NCBI GenBank assembly: GCA_934454215.1
Contig: CAKSGG010000004.1
Span: 1 to 64,000, forward strand
Length of the DNA stretch: 64,000 bases
Source: an uncultured Clostridia bacterium
GTDB lineage: Bacteria; Bacillota; Clostridia; UBA1381
Direction: 5' to 3'
The notes under the pieces were generated by a model. The model was not told where the DNA came from and searched no databases. It saw only the letters and a list, made by a program, of their open reading frames with translations. The translations under genes and the position numbers were made by a program. Positions 7,783 to 16,733 of the stretch are shown here, piece by piece (the stretch's first letter is position 1; each line of letters starts with the position of its first letter).

Positions 7783-9687
7783 ATGTTAGAACCAATACTG
7801 AAAGGACTTGTGGAATGGCTCTATGAAATGATGGTGGATATTATGTCTTATGCGTCAGGCGAGCTTTTGGGCGTTATGAGTATGGATTTATCATACTTTG
7901 AAAGAACAGCGCCGATTATATCGGATATAGTCAGCGTTTTTATAGCACTCGGATGGGCGCTGCTTATAGGAAATCTCGTATTTCAATCCTTGAAAGTGAT
8001 AATGTCGGGAGCAGGCTTTGAGGCAGAGAACCCAAAAATACTGTTTCTGCGTACCTTTGTGTTTGCGTTTTTGCTCCTTGCCTCAAGACAGATTTGTGAC
8101 ATAGGCTCATCAATAACAGGCACGGTTATAAATATGTTAGAGCTTCCGGGGTCAATTACGGTAACTACTCCCGATGAGAGTATGTTTTCACTTGGCAGCG
8201 GTGCGAAATGGCTGCTTGTTATCATAGTCGGTGTTGTTTTGATGGTACAGATGGTAAAGCTGCTGTTTGAAATCGGGGAAAGATATGTCATAACCTCTGT
8301 GCTTACCTTTTTCGCACCGCTGGCATTCTCTATGGGCGGCAGTAAAAATACAAATGACATCTTCAAAGGCTGGTGCAGGATGTATTGTTCAATGCTTGTT
8401 ATGATGATAATGAATATAGTATTCCTAAAGCTAATTATGTCGGCTATGTCGCAGATGGCGGCGGGCGGTGTTCTGGTGTGGCTTGTATTCGTGGTCGCCC
8501 TTACAAGAGTAGCAAGAAAAATTGACAGTCATATTGGGAAGATAGGACTTAATCCTGCACAAACGGGCAGCGGAATAGGCACAAGACTTCCGGGAATGAT
8601 GACAATGGTAGCTGTGAGAACAATGGGGTCGCTTGTGAGCCGCAGTATGGCAAATGCAAAGGGCGGCAGCGGAGGAAAAAGCGGAAATGCCGGGAGAGGA
8701 GGCACTATGGGTGCCGGCGGCAGAGGTTCCAGACCGAACAATCCAAATTCAGGCGGAGGCTTTGGAGGCGGTTCAACTGTAAACAATGCCGGCGGAACAA
8801 ATTCCGTCAATACAGGTACGCATATTAGCACAGGCGGAGCGAATACAAGCGTCGGAAATTCTGAAACAGTTGGTGCGCAAATGGGTATGCCAAACGGAAG
8901 TAAAATTCCAAAGGTAAATAGCCCTCAAAATGGGACGAATACAGTGAGAAACGGCGGAACAACGGTGAATCAAAACGGCATAAATAAAAATGTAGGCGGT
9001 GAGCCGAAGGGTACATATCAAAGACCGCCCGTTCCGAGAAGTACGGCAGGAGGTTATCCGAATATGTCAAGCACTGTGTCAGGCGTATTAAGCGGTGAAA
9101 ATAACCGACAGCCGGCACAAAATGAAACCAAGATTAAAACTAATGTTCCGAATACAAGTAAACCGATTAAATCGAATATGTCAAACACAAGGACAGGAAA
9201 TTCACATCAGTCAAATGATATTTTGCAGGGCGGTGCCAAAGGCATCACTAAAACAAATATCAGCGCAGAAAATATCAGTAATCATTCCGACATACACAAT
9301 AGTTCGCAAAAGGGTGCTAATATATCAGGCGGAAATAATTACAGTGCAAGCGTCGGCGGAAACAGCGGAGGTATAAATATAAACGGCGGCAATGCGGGCG
9401 GCGGTACACAGATGTTTTCCGAACATTCCGGCGGTGAACATTTCACGGACAGAAGCTCGGAGTGTTTCCGTGAAAGCAGTACCGACAAATATACGCATCT
9501 GCAGGGACATACGGAAAGCACCGAAAAAAGAATAAATCACGAGTATAAACACGGAAGATACAATCCGGCTGCGGCAAATAAAAAGGTAAAAAAGTCATAT
9601 TACAAAAAGGATAATCCTCTGGGTTACAGAGTACATAGCAATCCGAAAAAGAAACGGGGCGAGAATTATAGAAACAAACACAAATAA
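7783..9687 (+). CDS. TrbL/VirB6-like conjugal transfer membrane protein
   Basis: 634 residues. The first ~270 residues are a polytopic membrane domain with about six hydrophobic segments, in the arrangement of TrbL/VirB6-type inner-membrane channel proteins of Gram-positive ICEs. The rest is a long Gly/Ser/Asn/Thr-rich low-complexity region (about 285-560) ending in a strongly basic tail (NKKVKKSYYKK, NPKKKRG). The tail is probably cytoplasmic or interacts with DNA or nucleoprotein, which is inference. It is the first gene of the next transfer block and is followed by the C39-like, PrgI and VirB4 genes in the usual Gram-positive T4SS order. Confidence 0.82.
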   Translation: MLEPILKGLVEWLYEMMVDIMSYASGELLGVMSMDLSYFERTAPIISDIVSVFIALGWALLIGNLVFQSLKVIMSGAGFEAENPKILFLRTFVFAFLLLASRQICDIGSSITGTVINMLELPGSITVTTPDESMFSLGSGAKWLLVIIVGVVLMVQMVKLLFEIGERYVITSVLTFFAPLAFSMGGSKNTNDIFKGWCRMYCSMLVMMIMNIVFLKLIMSAMSQMAAGGVLVWLVFVVALTRVARKIDSHIGKIGLNPAQTGSGIGTRLPGMMTMVAVRTMGSLVSRSMANAKGGSGGKSGNAGRGGTMGAGGRGSRPNNPNSGGGFGGGSTVNNAGGTNSVNTGTHISTGGANTSVGNSETVGAQMGMPNGSKIPKVNSPQNGTNTVRNGGTTVNQNGINKNVGGEPKGTYQRPPVPRSTAGGYPNMSSTVSGVLSGENNRQPAQNETKIKTNVPNTSKPIKSNMSNTRTGNSHQSNDILQGGAKGITKTNISAENISNHSDIHNSSQKGANISGGNNYSASVGGNSGGININGGNAGGGTQMFSEHSGGEHFTDRSSECFRESSTDKYTHLQGHTESTEKRINHEYKHGRYNPAAANKKVKKSYYKKDNPLGYRVHSNPKKKRGENYRNKHK

Positions 9688-9724
9688 CAGAAGCGGCTAT
9701 CAAAAAGCCGCACGGGGCGCACAA

Positions 9725-10828
9725 ATGATAAAAGGTGCTGCAAAGGCAGGAAGCGGCGTAGCATCGGGAAATTTTGTAGCAGTGGCACAGGGAGTAGCTG
9801 AAGCAGTTTCTCCGAAAGTAATACTTGTAATAGCAGCAATTATTTTGTTTTTTGCCTTACTGCCCGTAATTGTTATATCGTCGATACCTCAGATGCTTTT
9901 CAGCTGGGGAACGGTAAATGACGCAGAGCTTATTGCAAGAAACAGGCACGGAGCCGAGCTTGTTCTGTATTATGAGGAGATTATTGCCGAGCAGCCGGAG
10001 GAAGTAAATCCGGATGTTTATTGGCTTATATCAATAGAGTCGGTGAGAAAAAAGCAAAACCTTGATGAAATTTCAAAAAGAGATGTAAAAGCCTCTGTTG
10101 AAAACAGCTACACGATTGATGATGAGACTGATGAAGTGTATAACAAAACACCTGATGAAATAATGAATGAATTGGGGTTTGATGAAGAACAGAAAAACTG
10201 GGCAAACTTAATGTATGACACCTTGAATTATCAATATCTTGATCCAAACAGCGGTTTTGGAGATGAGGGCGGACTTCCGAGCTATGACGGAGTTATGCTC
10301 GGAGAATCGGGAGAAACACAGGTAGTTTATTATAATCAGCTTGATTCAAGGTGGTCAAATCAGATGTATGGCAGGTCAAGCACGATAGGAGCTGCCGGCT
10401 GCGGTCCGACAGCGCTTGCTATATGTGTATCCACTCTGACCGGAAACAGTGTTGATCCGCCTGCGGTTTGCGATTGGTCGGTAAGAAACGGACACAGATG
10501 CGAAGGCAACGGCAGTTATCATTCACTTATTCCTGAGGGCGCAAAACATTACGGCTTGAATGTTGAAAAATTAGGTCGTTCAAGTGCAAGAGAATTGGAA
10601 AGTCACTTGTCGTGCGGACATTTGGTTATTGCGATTATGGCAAAGGGGCATTTTACATCAAGCGGACATTTTATTGTTTTGCGGGGAATAACCGGAAACG
10701 GAAAGGTTTTAGTTGCAGACCCGGCAAGCTACAGGCGGTCGGAGCAAGCGTGGGATATGTCAATAATACTAAATGAGGCAAGGGGAACGGCAGCCGCAGG
10801 CGGTCCGTTCTGGTGCTTGTCAAAATGA
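9725..10828 (+). CDS. Membrane-anchored C39-like cysteine peptidase of the transfer system
   Basis: 367 residues from the ATG: a short cytoplasmic Ala/Gly/Lys segment, one membrane helix near 36-58, a charged stalk, and a papain-like C-terminal domain from about 200. The domain begins YYNQLDSRW, has the nucleophile context AAGCGPTALA, a His in SGHFIVLRGI and an Asp in VADPAS, matching the C39_2-like fold. In ICEs this position usually holds a wall-remodelling enzyme (NlpC/CHAP or lytic transglycosylase), so a VirB1-like role is likely, though the substrate is unknown. The frame stays open upstream with similar composition and no good Shine-Dalgarno precedes this ATG, so the true start is uncertain. 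Confidence 0.78.
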   Translation: MIKGAAKAGSGVASGNFVAVAQGVAEAVSPKVILVIAAIILFFALLPVIVISSIPQMLFSWGTVNDAELIARNRHGAELVLYYEEIIAEQPEEVNPDVYWLISIESVRKKQNLDEISKRDVKASVENSYTIDDETDEVYNKTPDEIMNELGFDEEQKNWANLMYDTLNYQYLDPNSGFGDEGGLPSYDGVMLGESGETQVVYYNQLDSRWSNQMYGRSSTIGAAGCGPTALAICVSTLTGNSVDPPAVCDWSVRNGHRCEGNGSYHSLIPEGAKHYGLNVEKLGRSSARELESHLSCGHLVIAIMAKGHFTSSGHFIVLRGITGNGKVLVADPASYRRSEQAWDMSIILNEARGTAAAGGPFWCLSK

Positions 10829-10841
10829 GGAGGAAAGTTTA

Positions 10842-10949
10842 ATGCTTATAAATATTTTATGCTTTGCGGGCGGTGCGGCATTTGGCGTTGTTATGCTTTG
10901 CTGCTTTATAGTTGCAGGAAAAGATGATGAAAGGATGGGGATAAAGTGA
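10842..10949 (+). CDS. DUF3789-type small membrane protein
   Basis: A 35-residue protein with a strong site (GAGGAGG, 9-13 bases before the ATG), one hydrophobic helix containing GGAAFGVVMLCCFIVAG, and a short charged tail. This matches the DUF3789 family of tiny single-helix proteins commonly found in Gram-positive conjugative elements. Its stop overlaps the GTG start of the PrgI gene (GTGA), implying coupled translation. The function of the family is unknown. Confidence 0.72.
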   Translation: MLINILCFAGGAAFGVVMLCCFIVAGKDDERMGIK

Positions 10950-11242
10950 ATGAGTTTTTTATTCCGACAAACTTTGAGGACAGCGGCAAGCTGGCAGGAC
11001 TTTTTAATATACGAAATGTTGTAGAGGCAGGGGTTTTATCTCTGCCTTTTATATATATCGTGTTTAAGTTCGTGCCGGTCGGATTGACTTGGAAAATAAT
11101 CATAGCTGCGGTTTTTGCAATTCCTGTCGGCGGATTTGCATTGATTGGAATTAACGACGATCCGCTCACTGTGTTTGCGAGAAATTGGTGGCAATGGCAC
11201 AGAAATAAAAAAATATTAGAATATCGAGGTGAGATTAGGTGA
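10946..11242 (+). CDS. PrgI-family (VirB3-like) conjugation protein
   Basis: 98 residues with a GTG start that overlaps the upstream stop. The N-terminal IPTNFED segment, two adjacent hydrophobic helices (about 28-65) and the basic C-terminus (WWQWHRNKKILEYRGE) are typical of PrgI, the Gram-positive VirB3 counterpart that partners VirB4 at the membrane. The gene overlaps the next one by 4 bases. Confidence 0.85.
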   Translation: MNEFFIPTNFEDSGKLAGLFNIRNVVEAGVLSLPFIYIVFKFVPVGLTWKIIIAAVFAIPVGGFALIGINDDPLTVFARNWWQWHRNKKILEYRGEIR

Positions 11243-11925
11243 TAGATGTTTTTAAGACAAAGAACAATAAACATTTCGGCAGTTATTATGAAAATAGTAC
11301 CCAGAAATGGCTGCCGATAGAAACTGTAACAAACGGGGTTATTGTTCTTAAAGACGGCAGATATATTAAAATCCTTGAAATTTTGCCGGTTAATTTTTAT
11401 CTGAAAAGCGAGGTAGAACAGGAAAATATTATTTATTACTATGCGTCTTATCTTAAAATAGCGCCGGATAATATGCAGATTCGTGTGATAACCGAGAGGG
11501 CGGACATTGGCGATTATCTGAAAAGACATACGCATTTTGCCGAAAATGAGGACAATGAACTCACAAGGTCAATGATATATGATGAAATGGAGTTTGTAAA
11601 AGGTCTTTCGGAGAATGTTGCGATTAAAAAGCGGTTTTTTGTTGTAATTCAGTATGCACCAAAGGGATTTGGCAATCAGAGTGCAGGAAACTTTTCTGAT
11701 ATTTTGCGGCAGCTTTCCGACGAGGCGTATAAGGCACAAAGATATTTGTCGCAGTGCGAGCTGGGTGTTATTGATATTTGTGATAACGGTCAGCTTATTG
11801 ATTTGCTTTACGGCTTTATAAACAAGCAGAGTGCAAAGCTCATTAAGCCGGGGAACTTTATATCCGGTATGTTTGACGAAATTCATACATTTGAAGGAGG
11901 TACAGATGGTGAGCAGACAAGATGA
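11239..11925 (+). CDS. VirB4/TraC N-terminal-domain-like conjugation protein
   Basis: 228 residues with no Walker motifs. The opening part (WLPIETVTNGVIVLKDGRYIK... APDNMQIRVITERADIGDYLKRH) resembles the amino-terminal domain of VirB4/TraC transfer ATPases. It sits between PrgI and the full VirB4 ATPase and overlaps the latter by 20 bases. Because the downstream protein has its own complete N-terminal region and a strong ribosome site, this looks like a separate accessory subunit rather than half of a broken gene. The exact role is unknown. Confidence 0.6.
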   Translation: MIDVFKTKNNKHFGSYYENSTQKWLPIETVTNGVIVLKDGRYIKILEILPVNFYLKSEVEQENIIYYYASYLKIAPDNMQIRVITERADIGDYLKRHTHFAENEDNELTRSMIYDEMEFVKGLSENVAIKKRFFVVIQYAPKGFGNQSAGNFSDILRQLSDEAYKAQRYLSQCELGVIDICDNGQLIDLLYGFINKQSAKLIKPGNFISGMFDEIHTFEGGTDGEQTR

Positions 11926-13897
11926 TATACGAAAAATGACATTCGGAAAGTTTGATGATAAGGAGGATAGCTATGAAAACAAAAAGCATTCCGAGAGTGA
12001 GACACAGAAAATTCATAAGGATAAGAAACCGCCTTTGGCGGAAAAGATTAAAAACGCATTTGCTAAGAAGCAGGAAGCAGAAATTCCCGAAATGTGGACG
12101 GGACAAACCTCTGTTTTAGATGTGATTGCACCGTCATCTGTAGACAACGGCAGCAGAGATTATATTGTGGTAGACGGTGTTTATCATTCGTACCTTTACA
12201 TAGCCGGATACGGGTATCGTACAAGAAATGAGGCGGCTTGGCTTTCTCCGCTTGTCGAGGCGGGAGAAAATATCGGTATAAGTTTTTCTTTTAAGAGGAT
12301 GCCGAGAGATAAAATACTTTCAAGAATATCACAGAAAACAATGTTAAACCGCAGCCGTATGAGAGAGGTCGGAGATACAAGGCAGGATTTTGAGGAGCTT
12401 GACGACGCAATTTCAAGCGGATATTACTTAAAAGAGGGTATGAACCGAGCGGCACAGGATTTTTATTATATGTCAACAGTTATTGAGGTTACGGCTCTTG
12501 ATGAGGAGGAGCTTGAAATGCGTGTTGCCGATGTTATGACACTTTGTTCGTCAATGAGTATGGTCGCAAAGCGAGCAGACTATAAACACGAGCAATGTTT
12601 TTTATCAGCATTGCCGGTATTAACGCTTGACGCAGATATTGAAAGGAAATCACGGCGGAATGTATTAACCGATTCTCTTGCGGCGTCTTTTCCGTTTTCG
12701 TCATTTGAAATTTATGATGAAGGCGGCATTTTTCTGGGACTTAACAAGTATAACCGCAGTGTTGCAATTCTTGATATATTCGACAGTGATAAATATGCAA
12801 ATGCAAACGGGTGTATTTACGGTACAACGGGTGCCGGCAAGACATTTCTTTTGCAGAATATGGCTCTCCGCTTTCGTATGCAGGGAACGCAGGTGTTTAT
12901 AATTGCTCCGGTAAAGGGACACGAATATATTGATGCGTGTGAGGCAATCGGCGGTAAATATGTAAAAATTGCTCCGTCGTCAAAAGACTGCATAAATATT
13001 ATGGAAATCCGCAAAACATCACTGTCAACCGATTATGAAATAAAAAAAGATAGCAGAGATGACTCCATACTTGCGGAAAAGCTGCAAAATTTAATGATAT
13101 TTTTTACACTTATAAAAAGCGATATAAAGCAGGATGAGTTAAATCTTTTAGACAGTGCGGTAATCCGCACCTATGAAAAATTCGGAATAGGTTTTGAAAA
13201 CAGCTCTTTATTTAATGAAAACGGCAGTTTTAAGAAGATGCCGACGCTTAAAGATTTGTATGAGGAACTTTTGTCGAAAGAGGAAACAAAGAGTCTTGCA
13301 CTGATGATAGAAAAATTCGCAACAGGATCGCTTGCGTCATTCGGCAGAGAAACAAATGTAGATTTGAATAATAAATACATAGTTCTTGATATGACGGAAA
13401 TGACGGAAAACCTGAAGCCGCTCGGAATGTTTATGGCTCTCGACCTCGTTTGGGATAAAGCAAAACAAAGTCGTGTTCAGAAAAAGGTTATTTTTCTTGA
13501 TGAGCTGTGGACTTTAATCGGTTCCGGGTCAAACCGTCTTGCAAGTGCATATGTGCAGGAAATATTCAGACTTATACGGGGCTTTGGTGGAAGTGCAATA
13601 CAAGCAACGCAGGATTTGTCCGGTTGCTTTTCATCAGACGGCGGTAAATTCGGAAAGGAGATATTAAACCTTTCGAGTTTCAAGATTGTGCTGCATCTTG
13701 AAGAAGATGAGGCTTTTACGGTGCAAAAGCATTTATCGCTTTCCGATGAGGAGACAATGCAGATTATACGCTCCGGCAGAGGTGAAGCACTTCTTTGTGC
13801 AAATAAAAATAAGGTTTGTATTGATATAAAAGCCTCTCCGCTTATGTATGATTTGATTACGACAAAAAGAAGTGATTTGGAAAAAAGAAAAAAATAA
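11906..13897 (+). CDS. VirB4-type conjugal transfer ATPase
   Basis: 663 residues from the ATG that follows GGAGG by about 8 bases; the frame extends upstream, but this is the best start. The Walker A motif GTTGAGKT is at about 306-313 and the Walker B stretch KVIFLDELW near 525-533, followed by QATQDLSG, the typical VirB4/TrbE motif order. VirB4 ATPases power assembly and substrate movement in type IV secretion. The gene begins inside the upstream coding region, so the two are translationally linked. Confidence 0.9.
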   Translation: MVSRQDDIRKMTFGKFDDKEDSYENKKHSESETQKIHKDKKPPLAEKIKNAFAKKQEAEIPEMWTGQTSVLDVIAPSSVDNGSRDYIVVDGVYHSYLYIAGYGYRTRNEAAWLSPLVEAGENIGISFSFKRMPRDKILSRISQKTMLNRSRMREVGDTRQDFEELDDAISSGYYLKEGMNRAAQDFYYMSTVIEVTALDEEELEMRVADVMTLCSSMSMVAKRADYKHEQCFLSALPVLTLDADIERKSRRNVLTDSLAASFPFSSFEIYDEGGIFLGLNKYNRSVAILDIFDSDKYANANGCIYGTTGAGKTFLLQNMALRFRMQGTQVFIIAPVKGHEYIDACEAIGGKYVKIAPSSKDCINIMEIRKTSLSTDYEIKKDSRDDSILAEKLQNLMIFFTLIKSDIKQDELNLLDSAVIRTYEKFGIGFENSSLFNENGSFKKMPTLKDLYEELLSKEETKSLALMIEKFATGSLASFGRETNVDLNNKYIVLDMTEMTENLKPLGMFMALDLVWDKAKQSRVQKKVIFLDELWTLIGSGSNRLASAYVQEIFRLIRGFGGSAIQATQDLSGCFSSDGGKFGKEILNLSSFKIVLHLEEDEAFTVQKHLSLSDEETMQIIRSGRGEALLCANKNKVCIDIKASPLMYDLITTKRSDLEKRKK

Positions 13898-13988
13898 AGC
13901 AAATGCTCTCGTAATTTTTGCAATATAATAATACAATACAGCATATACTATAGTACACAATATATCAATAAATTTATCAGTAAAAATA

Positions 13989-14017
13989 TTGACAAAATGA
14001 TTGTGTTGTGTTATATT
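13989..14017 (+). promoter_or_regulatory. Promoter of the Phd/RelE cassette
   Basis: TTGACA (13989-13994), a 17-bp spacer and TATATT (14012-14017). It lies 21 bases before the antitoxin ATG, with GGAGGTGA in between. Confidence 0.78.
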
Positions 14018-14038
14018 ATATATATGGAGGTGAGAGCA

Positions 14039-14362
14039 ATGGCAAATATAACGAGCGCTATTAGAGATACAATTTCCATTTCATTGTTTAACAGAGGTCT
14101 TGCCGGAAAAATTTTTGATGATGTAAAACAAAGCGGAGCCAAAGTAGTTATGAAAAACAATGCAGCCGAATGCGTTTTGATGTCACCGGACGAGTATGTT
14201 AAACTTATGGACGAAGTGAATGATGCAAGGCTCTTGACTGTGGCAAATGCAAGAATGCAGAATTTTAATAAGGATAGTTTGATTTCCGGTAAAGAGCTGT
14301 ATGAGGAACTTGGTATCACAAAAGAGGAATTGGACTCTATCGGTGAGGTGGAAATTGAATGA
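14039..14362 (+). CDS. Phd/YefM-type antitoxin
   Basis: 107 residues from the ATG preceded by GGAGGTGA. The N-terminal part has the Phd/YefM pattern, including AECVLMSPDEYVKLMDE, where a short beta-hairpin fold binds operator DNA. The C-terminal half is acidic and helical (ELYEELGITKEELDSIGEVEIE), as expected for a toxin-binding tail. It overlaps the toxin gene by 4 bases (ATGA). Confidence 0.82.
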   Translation: MANITSAIRDTISISLFNRGLAGKIFDDVKQSGAKVVMKNNAAECVLMSPDEYVKLMDEVNDARLLTVANARMQNFNKDSLISGKELYEELGITKEELDSIGEVEIE

Positions 14363-14688
14363 ATTGGAAATTGATGTTTCTGCCGGAGGCAAAAAAAGAT
14401 TTTAAGGGTTTATCGGGGAATGAGCGAATTGTGGTTGCAAAAGCGCTGAATAAAGTACTTGAAAATCCGTTGCCGGCGAATGAAGGCGGATATGGAAAAC
14501 CGCTCGGAAACAAGCAAGGCAATAATTTGTCGGGGTTTCTCAAAATTAAATTAAAAAGTCTCGGTATACGAATTGTTTATAAGCTAATAAAAATTGATGG
14601 TCAGATGCTTGTGGTTGTGATTGGTGCAAGAGCAGACGATGAGGTTTATGATACGGCGAAAAAACGAGTTGAGAAACACGATATATGA
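14359..14688 (+). CDS. RelE/ParE-superfamily toxin
   Basis: 109 residues with the RelE pattern: FLPEAKKDFKGL at the N-terminus, a central GIRIVYKLI strand and a late VVVIGARADDEVYDTAKKR segment. RelE-type toxins generally act as ribosome-dependent mRNA endonucleases; the target of this one is not known. It is coupled to the antitoxin and closed off by a terminator, making a second complete toxin-antitoxin cassette inside the transfer module. Confidence 0.85.
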   Translation: MNWKLMFLPEAKKDFKGLSGNERIVVAKALNKVLENPLPANEGGYGKPLGNKQGNNLSGFLKIKLKSLGIRIVYKLIKIDGQMLVVVIGARADDEVYDTAKKRVEKHDI

Positions 14689-14710
14689 CCAAAAATAAAA
14701 TATCGAAGAA

Positions 14711-14744
14711 AGCCTGTTGATGAAAAAATCAGCAGGCTTTTTTT
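14711..14744 (+). terminator. Rho-independent terminator
   Basis: AGCCTGTTGA (14711-14720) pairs with TCAGCAGGCT (14729-14738) with one G-U, then a T-run. It ends the toxin-antitoxin cassette. Confidence 0.85.
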
Positions 14745-14766
14745 ATGCCTGAAAGGAGATTTGAAA

Positions 14767-15402
14767 ATGACTGAATTTAAGAAAACATTAAGTGATTTGC
14801 AAAATGATACCGTGAAAGTTATGCAGTGTTTGTCAAAGCTCTTAATGTCCGAGAGCAATTCGGGAACTGCGGTTGAAAAAAAGATAGATGACTATTTGTG
14901 CGAGCTTGAAGGTCTGTGCATAAAATCAAGAGGTGCTCTTGACAGATTCAAGACTTCGGGAATTGTAAGCGAAAAATATATCTGCGATAAAACCGTAATC
15001 GACATCTGCGGAGACATTGATGTAACATACAACGGCTGGCTGCATATAACCTTAAATACATTGCTGCCGAGTTGTAAGTATAAGACAAGCAATTACATAG
15101 GTGATACCATAGACAGACTGATTAAATCATATGGCGGAGAGCTGCCGTACTTTGAGAACGCATTTTTGGCGATTGTGGAATATGCAAATCATAAAAATCA
15201 CAATGCTCTCGATAATGACAATAAGGGGTGGAAAATGATACCTAATGTATTGAAAGGCAGGGTCATATCCGATGACAGTCAGTTTGTTTTGAGCATTGGT
15301 TTGTTTGCAAGACTGTCGGAGGAGGTGCGTTGTGAAATTTATGTATTGCCGCCGGAGGACGGTAATATTTTTATGGATTTGCTGGCGACCGATATGCTGT
15401 AG
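14767..15402 (+). CDS. Unknown ICE accessory protein
   Basis: 211 residues from the ATG that follows AAAGGAGAT; a TTG lies two codons earlier. The N-terminal third looks helical, the rest mixed alpha/beta. There are no membrane segments, no signal peptide and no catalytic motif I recognise. It sits after the toxin-antitoxin terminator and before the winged-helix gene, so it is probably a cytoplasmic accessory protein of the element. Confidence 0.6.
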   Translation: MTEFKKTLSDLQNDTVKVMQCLSKLLMSESNSGTAVEKKIDDYLCELEGLCIKSRGALDRFKTSGIVSEKYICDKTVIDICGDIDVTYNGWLHITLNTLLPSCKYKTSNYIGDTIDRLIKSYGGELPYFENAFLAIVEYANHKNHNALDNDNKGWKMIPNVLKGRVISDDSQFVLSIGLFARLSEEVRCEIYVLPPEDGNIFMDLLATDML

Positions 15403-15569
15403 GGGTAGTGCGAAAAAATCAAAAAGCACCGATTTTTTGTAAGCGGCGGATATTTGAAAAAAGCTCCACAGTTAAACATAAAGAAAACGCCGCCGAAATA
15501 AGGCTTTGTGCTGATTTAACCGATTAAAAATAAAATAAAAATTCACACAGGTAGGGAGGGTTGCGAAAA

Positions 15570-16733
15570 ATGTTGTTTGACACATTGGATTTTGAATTTT
15601 TGAGGCTAACGGGATTGTGCAGATATATGCCTGCGGGACTTTACCGAAAATATGATGCACCCTATCTTTCAAAGCGGGTTATATCAAATTTGCAGGAGTA
15701 TAAACTCATTAAGCTTATGAGTGATAAGCAGAGTTATAAGCTGACTAAAAAGGGCAGGGACATTCTTGAAAAAATGAATTTGATTTTTGCAAAGGACGCA
15801 AGAACAAACTTAAAAAAAGCGTCATATATCCGTAAACTGAAAAATGCGGATTGGAATGTTTTATTGTCGCTTGCAGGTATAAATGTGTATTACAAAACGG
15901 CAAGAGAGCTTTCGGGTTTAGACTGCGGATATATGAGCAGCTTGCTCTTGCGTTCCGATAATTCAATGAAGGTCTTATCGGGAACAAAGTTTTTAGGAAT
16001 ACTTAAAATTGCGGAAATTGCATATATCCCATACTGCATTGAAAGCCGAAACAGTTGGGTATATCCTATGTTTGAACGGGAAATATACCGTGCGCAAACC
16101 GACGCGATAAGAGATGTTAAAGACATTAAGCTCATACTTACCGGAGAAGCCTTGGAGGAATTATGGGCTGACATAAGCCCTGTATCGGAAAGTGTAAAAT
16201 CGGTAAACGGGCAAAAGCCGTTTTATAAGGCATTGGAGGAAATGGGGAGTGAATATCTGCTTGCCCCGTTGAGTAGGGATGGTGTGCTGCAGCTGAATAT
16301 AGTGACCGCTTGCAGGTACCGTGAAAGAATTGCAAAGGCTATCGGCTGTGCAGAGTGTGATGTTTCACGCCTTTCAGACTGTGACGGTATAAAAAATGAT
16401 ATTCCGTATATTATTGGCGTGGATTTTAATGTGAAAAGAATTATACGGGCATTAAAGCAAATTGAGAGATATAATAAAAAACTCATTCCGACTATTTGCT
16501 GTCTTCCGTTTCAGAAAGGTACATTGCTTAAAGTTTTGCACAAATACCATACCTCAAAAGCGTATGTAATACCGATTTCAATAAATGATATTTACAGCGT
16601 CTTTCCCGAAATAAAAAGCAATGCCATAAAAAAAGAGGCAATTAAAACGAAAGAAGGTGATTATATTGATGTTCCTGAAAAGCCTTATTCTAAAAATGAA
16701 ACAAAAACTGCTGAAACACGAAAAAATAAATAG
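15570..16733 (+). CDS. Winged-helix protein, replication-relaxation-like
   Basis: 387 residues from the ATG that follows GGGAGGG by 9 bases; a nearer TTG is too close to the site. The first ~70 residues (FLRLTGLCRYMP... YLSKRVISNLQEYKLIKLM... LTKKGRDIL) read as a winged-helix DNA-binding domain like that of the replication-relaxation family of Gram-positive mobile elements. The central part resembles a degraded nuclease or replication domain but shows no clear active site. It overlaps the coupling-protein gene by 65 bases, so the two are co-translated. Confidence 0.6.
   Translation: MLFDTLDFEFLRLTGLCRYMPAGLYRKYDAPYLSKRVISNLQEYKLIKLMSDKQSYKLTKKGRDILEKMNLIFAKDARTNLKKASYIRKLKNADWNVLLSLAGINVYYKTARELSGLDCGYMSSLLLRSDNSMKVLSGTKFLGILKIAEIAYIPYCIESRNSWVYPMFEREIYRAQTDAIRDVKDIKLILTGEALEELWADISPVSESVKSVNGQKPFYKALEEMGSEYLLAPLSRDGVLQLNIVTACRYRERIAKAIGCAECDVSRLSDCDGIKNDIPYIIGVDFNVKRIIRALKQIERYNKKLIPTICCLPFQKGTLLKVLHKYHTSKAYVIPISINDIYSVFPEIKSNAIKKEAIKTKEGDYIDVPEKPYSKNETKTAETRKNK

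Noticed and set aside
8529..8831. Pro-rich open frame on the minus strand.
   Set aside because: It mirrors the Gly-rich low-complexity coding region of the TrbL-like gene; composition explains the lack of stops.
10906..11535. 209-residue open frame on the minus strand.
   Set aside because: It lies antisense to DUF3789, PrgI and the VirB4-like gene, which have ribosome sites and family matches. It has none of these.
11239..13897. Frameshift splitting one VirB4 gene.
   Set aside because: The second gene has its own GGAGG site and a complete N-terminal region, and the overlap is typical of coupled genes.
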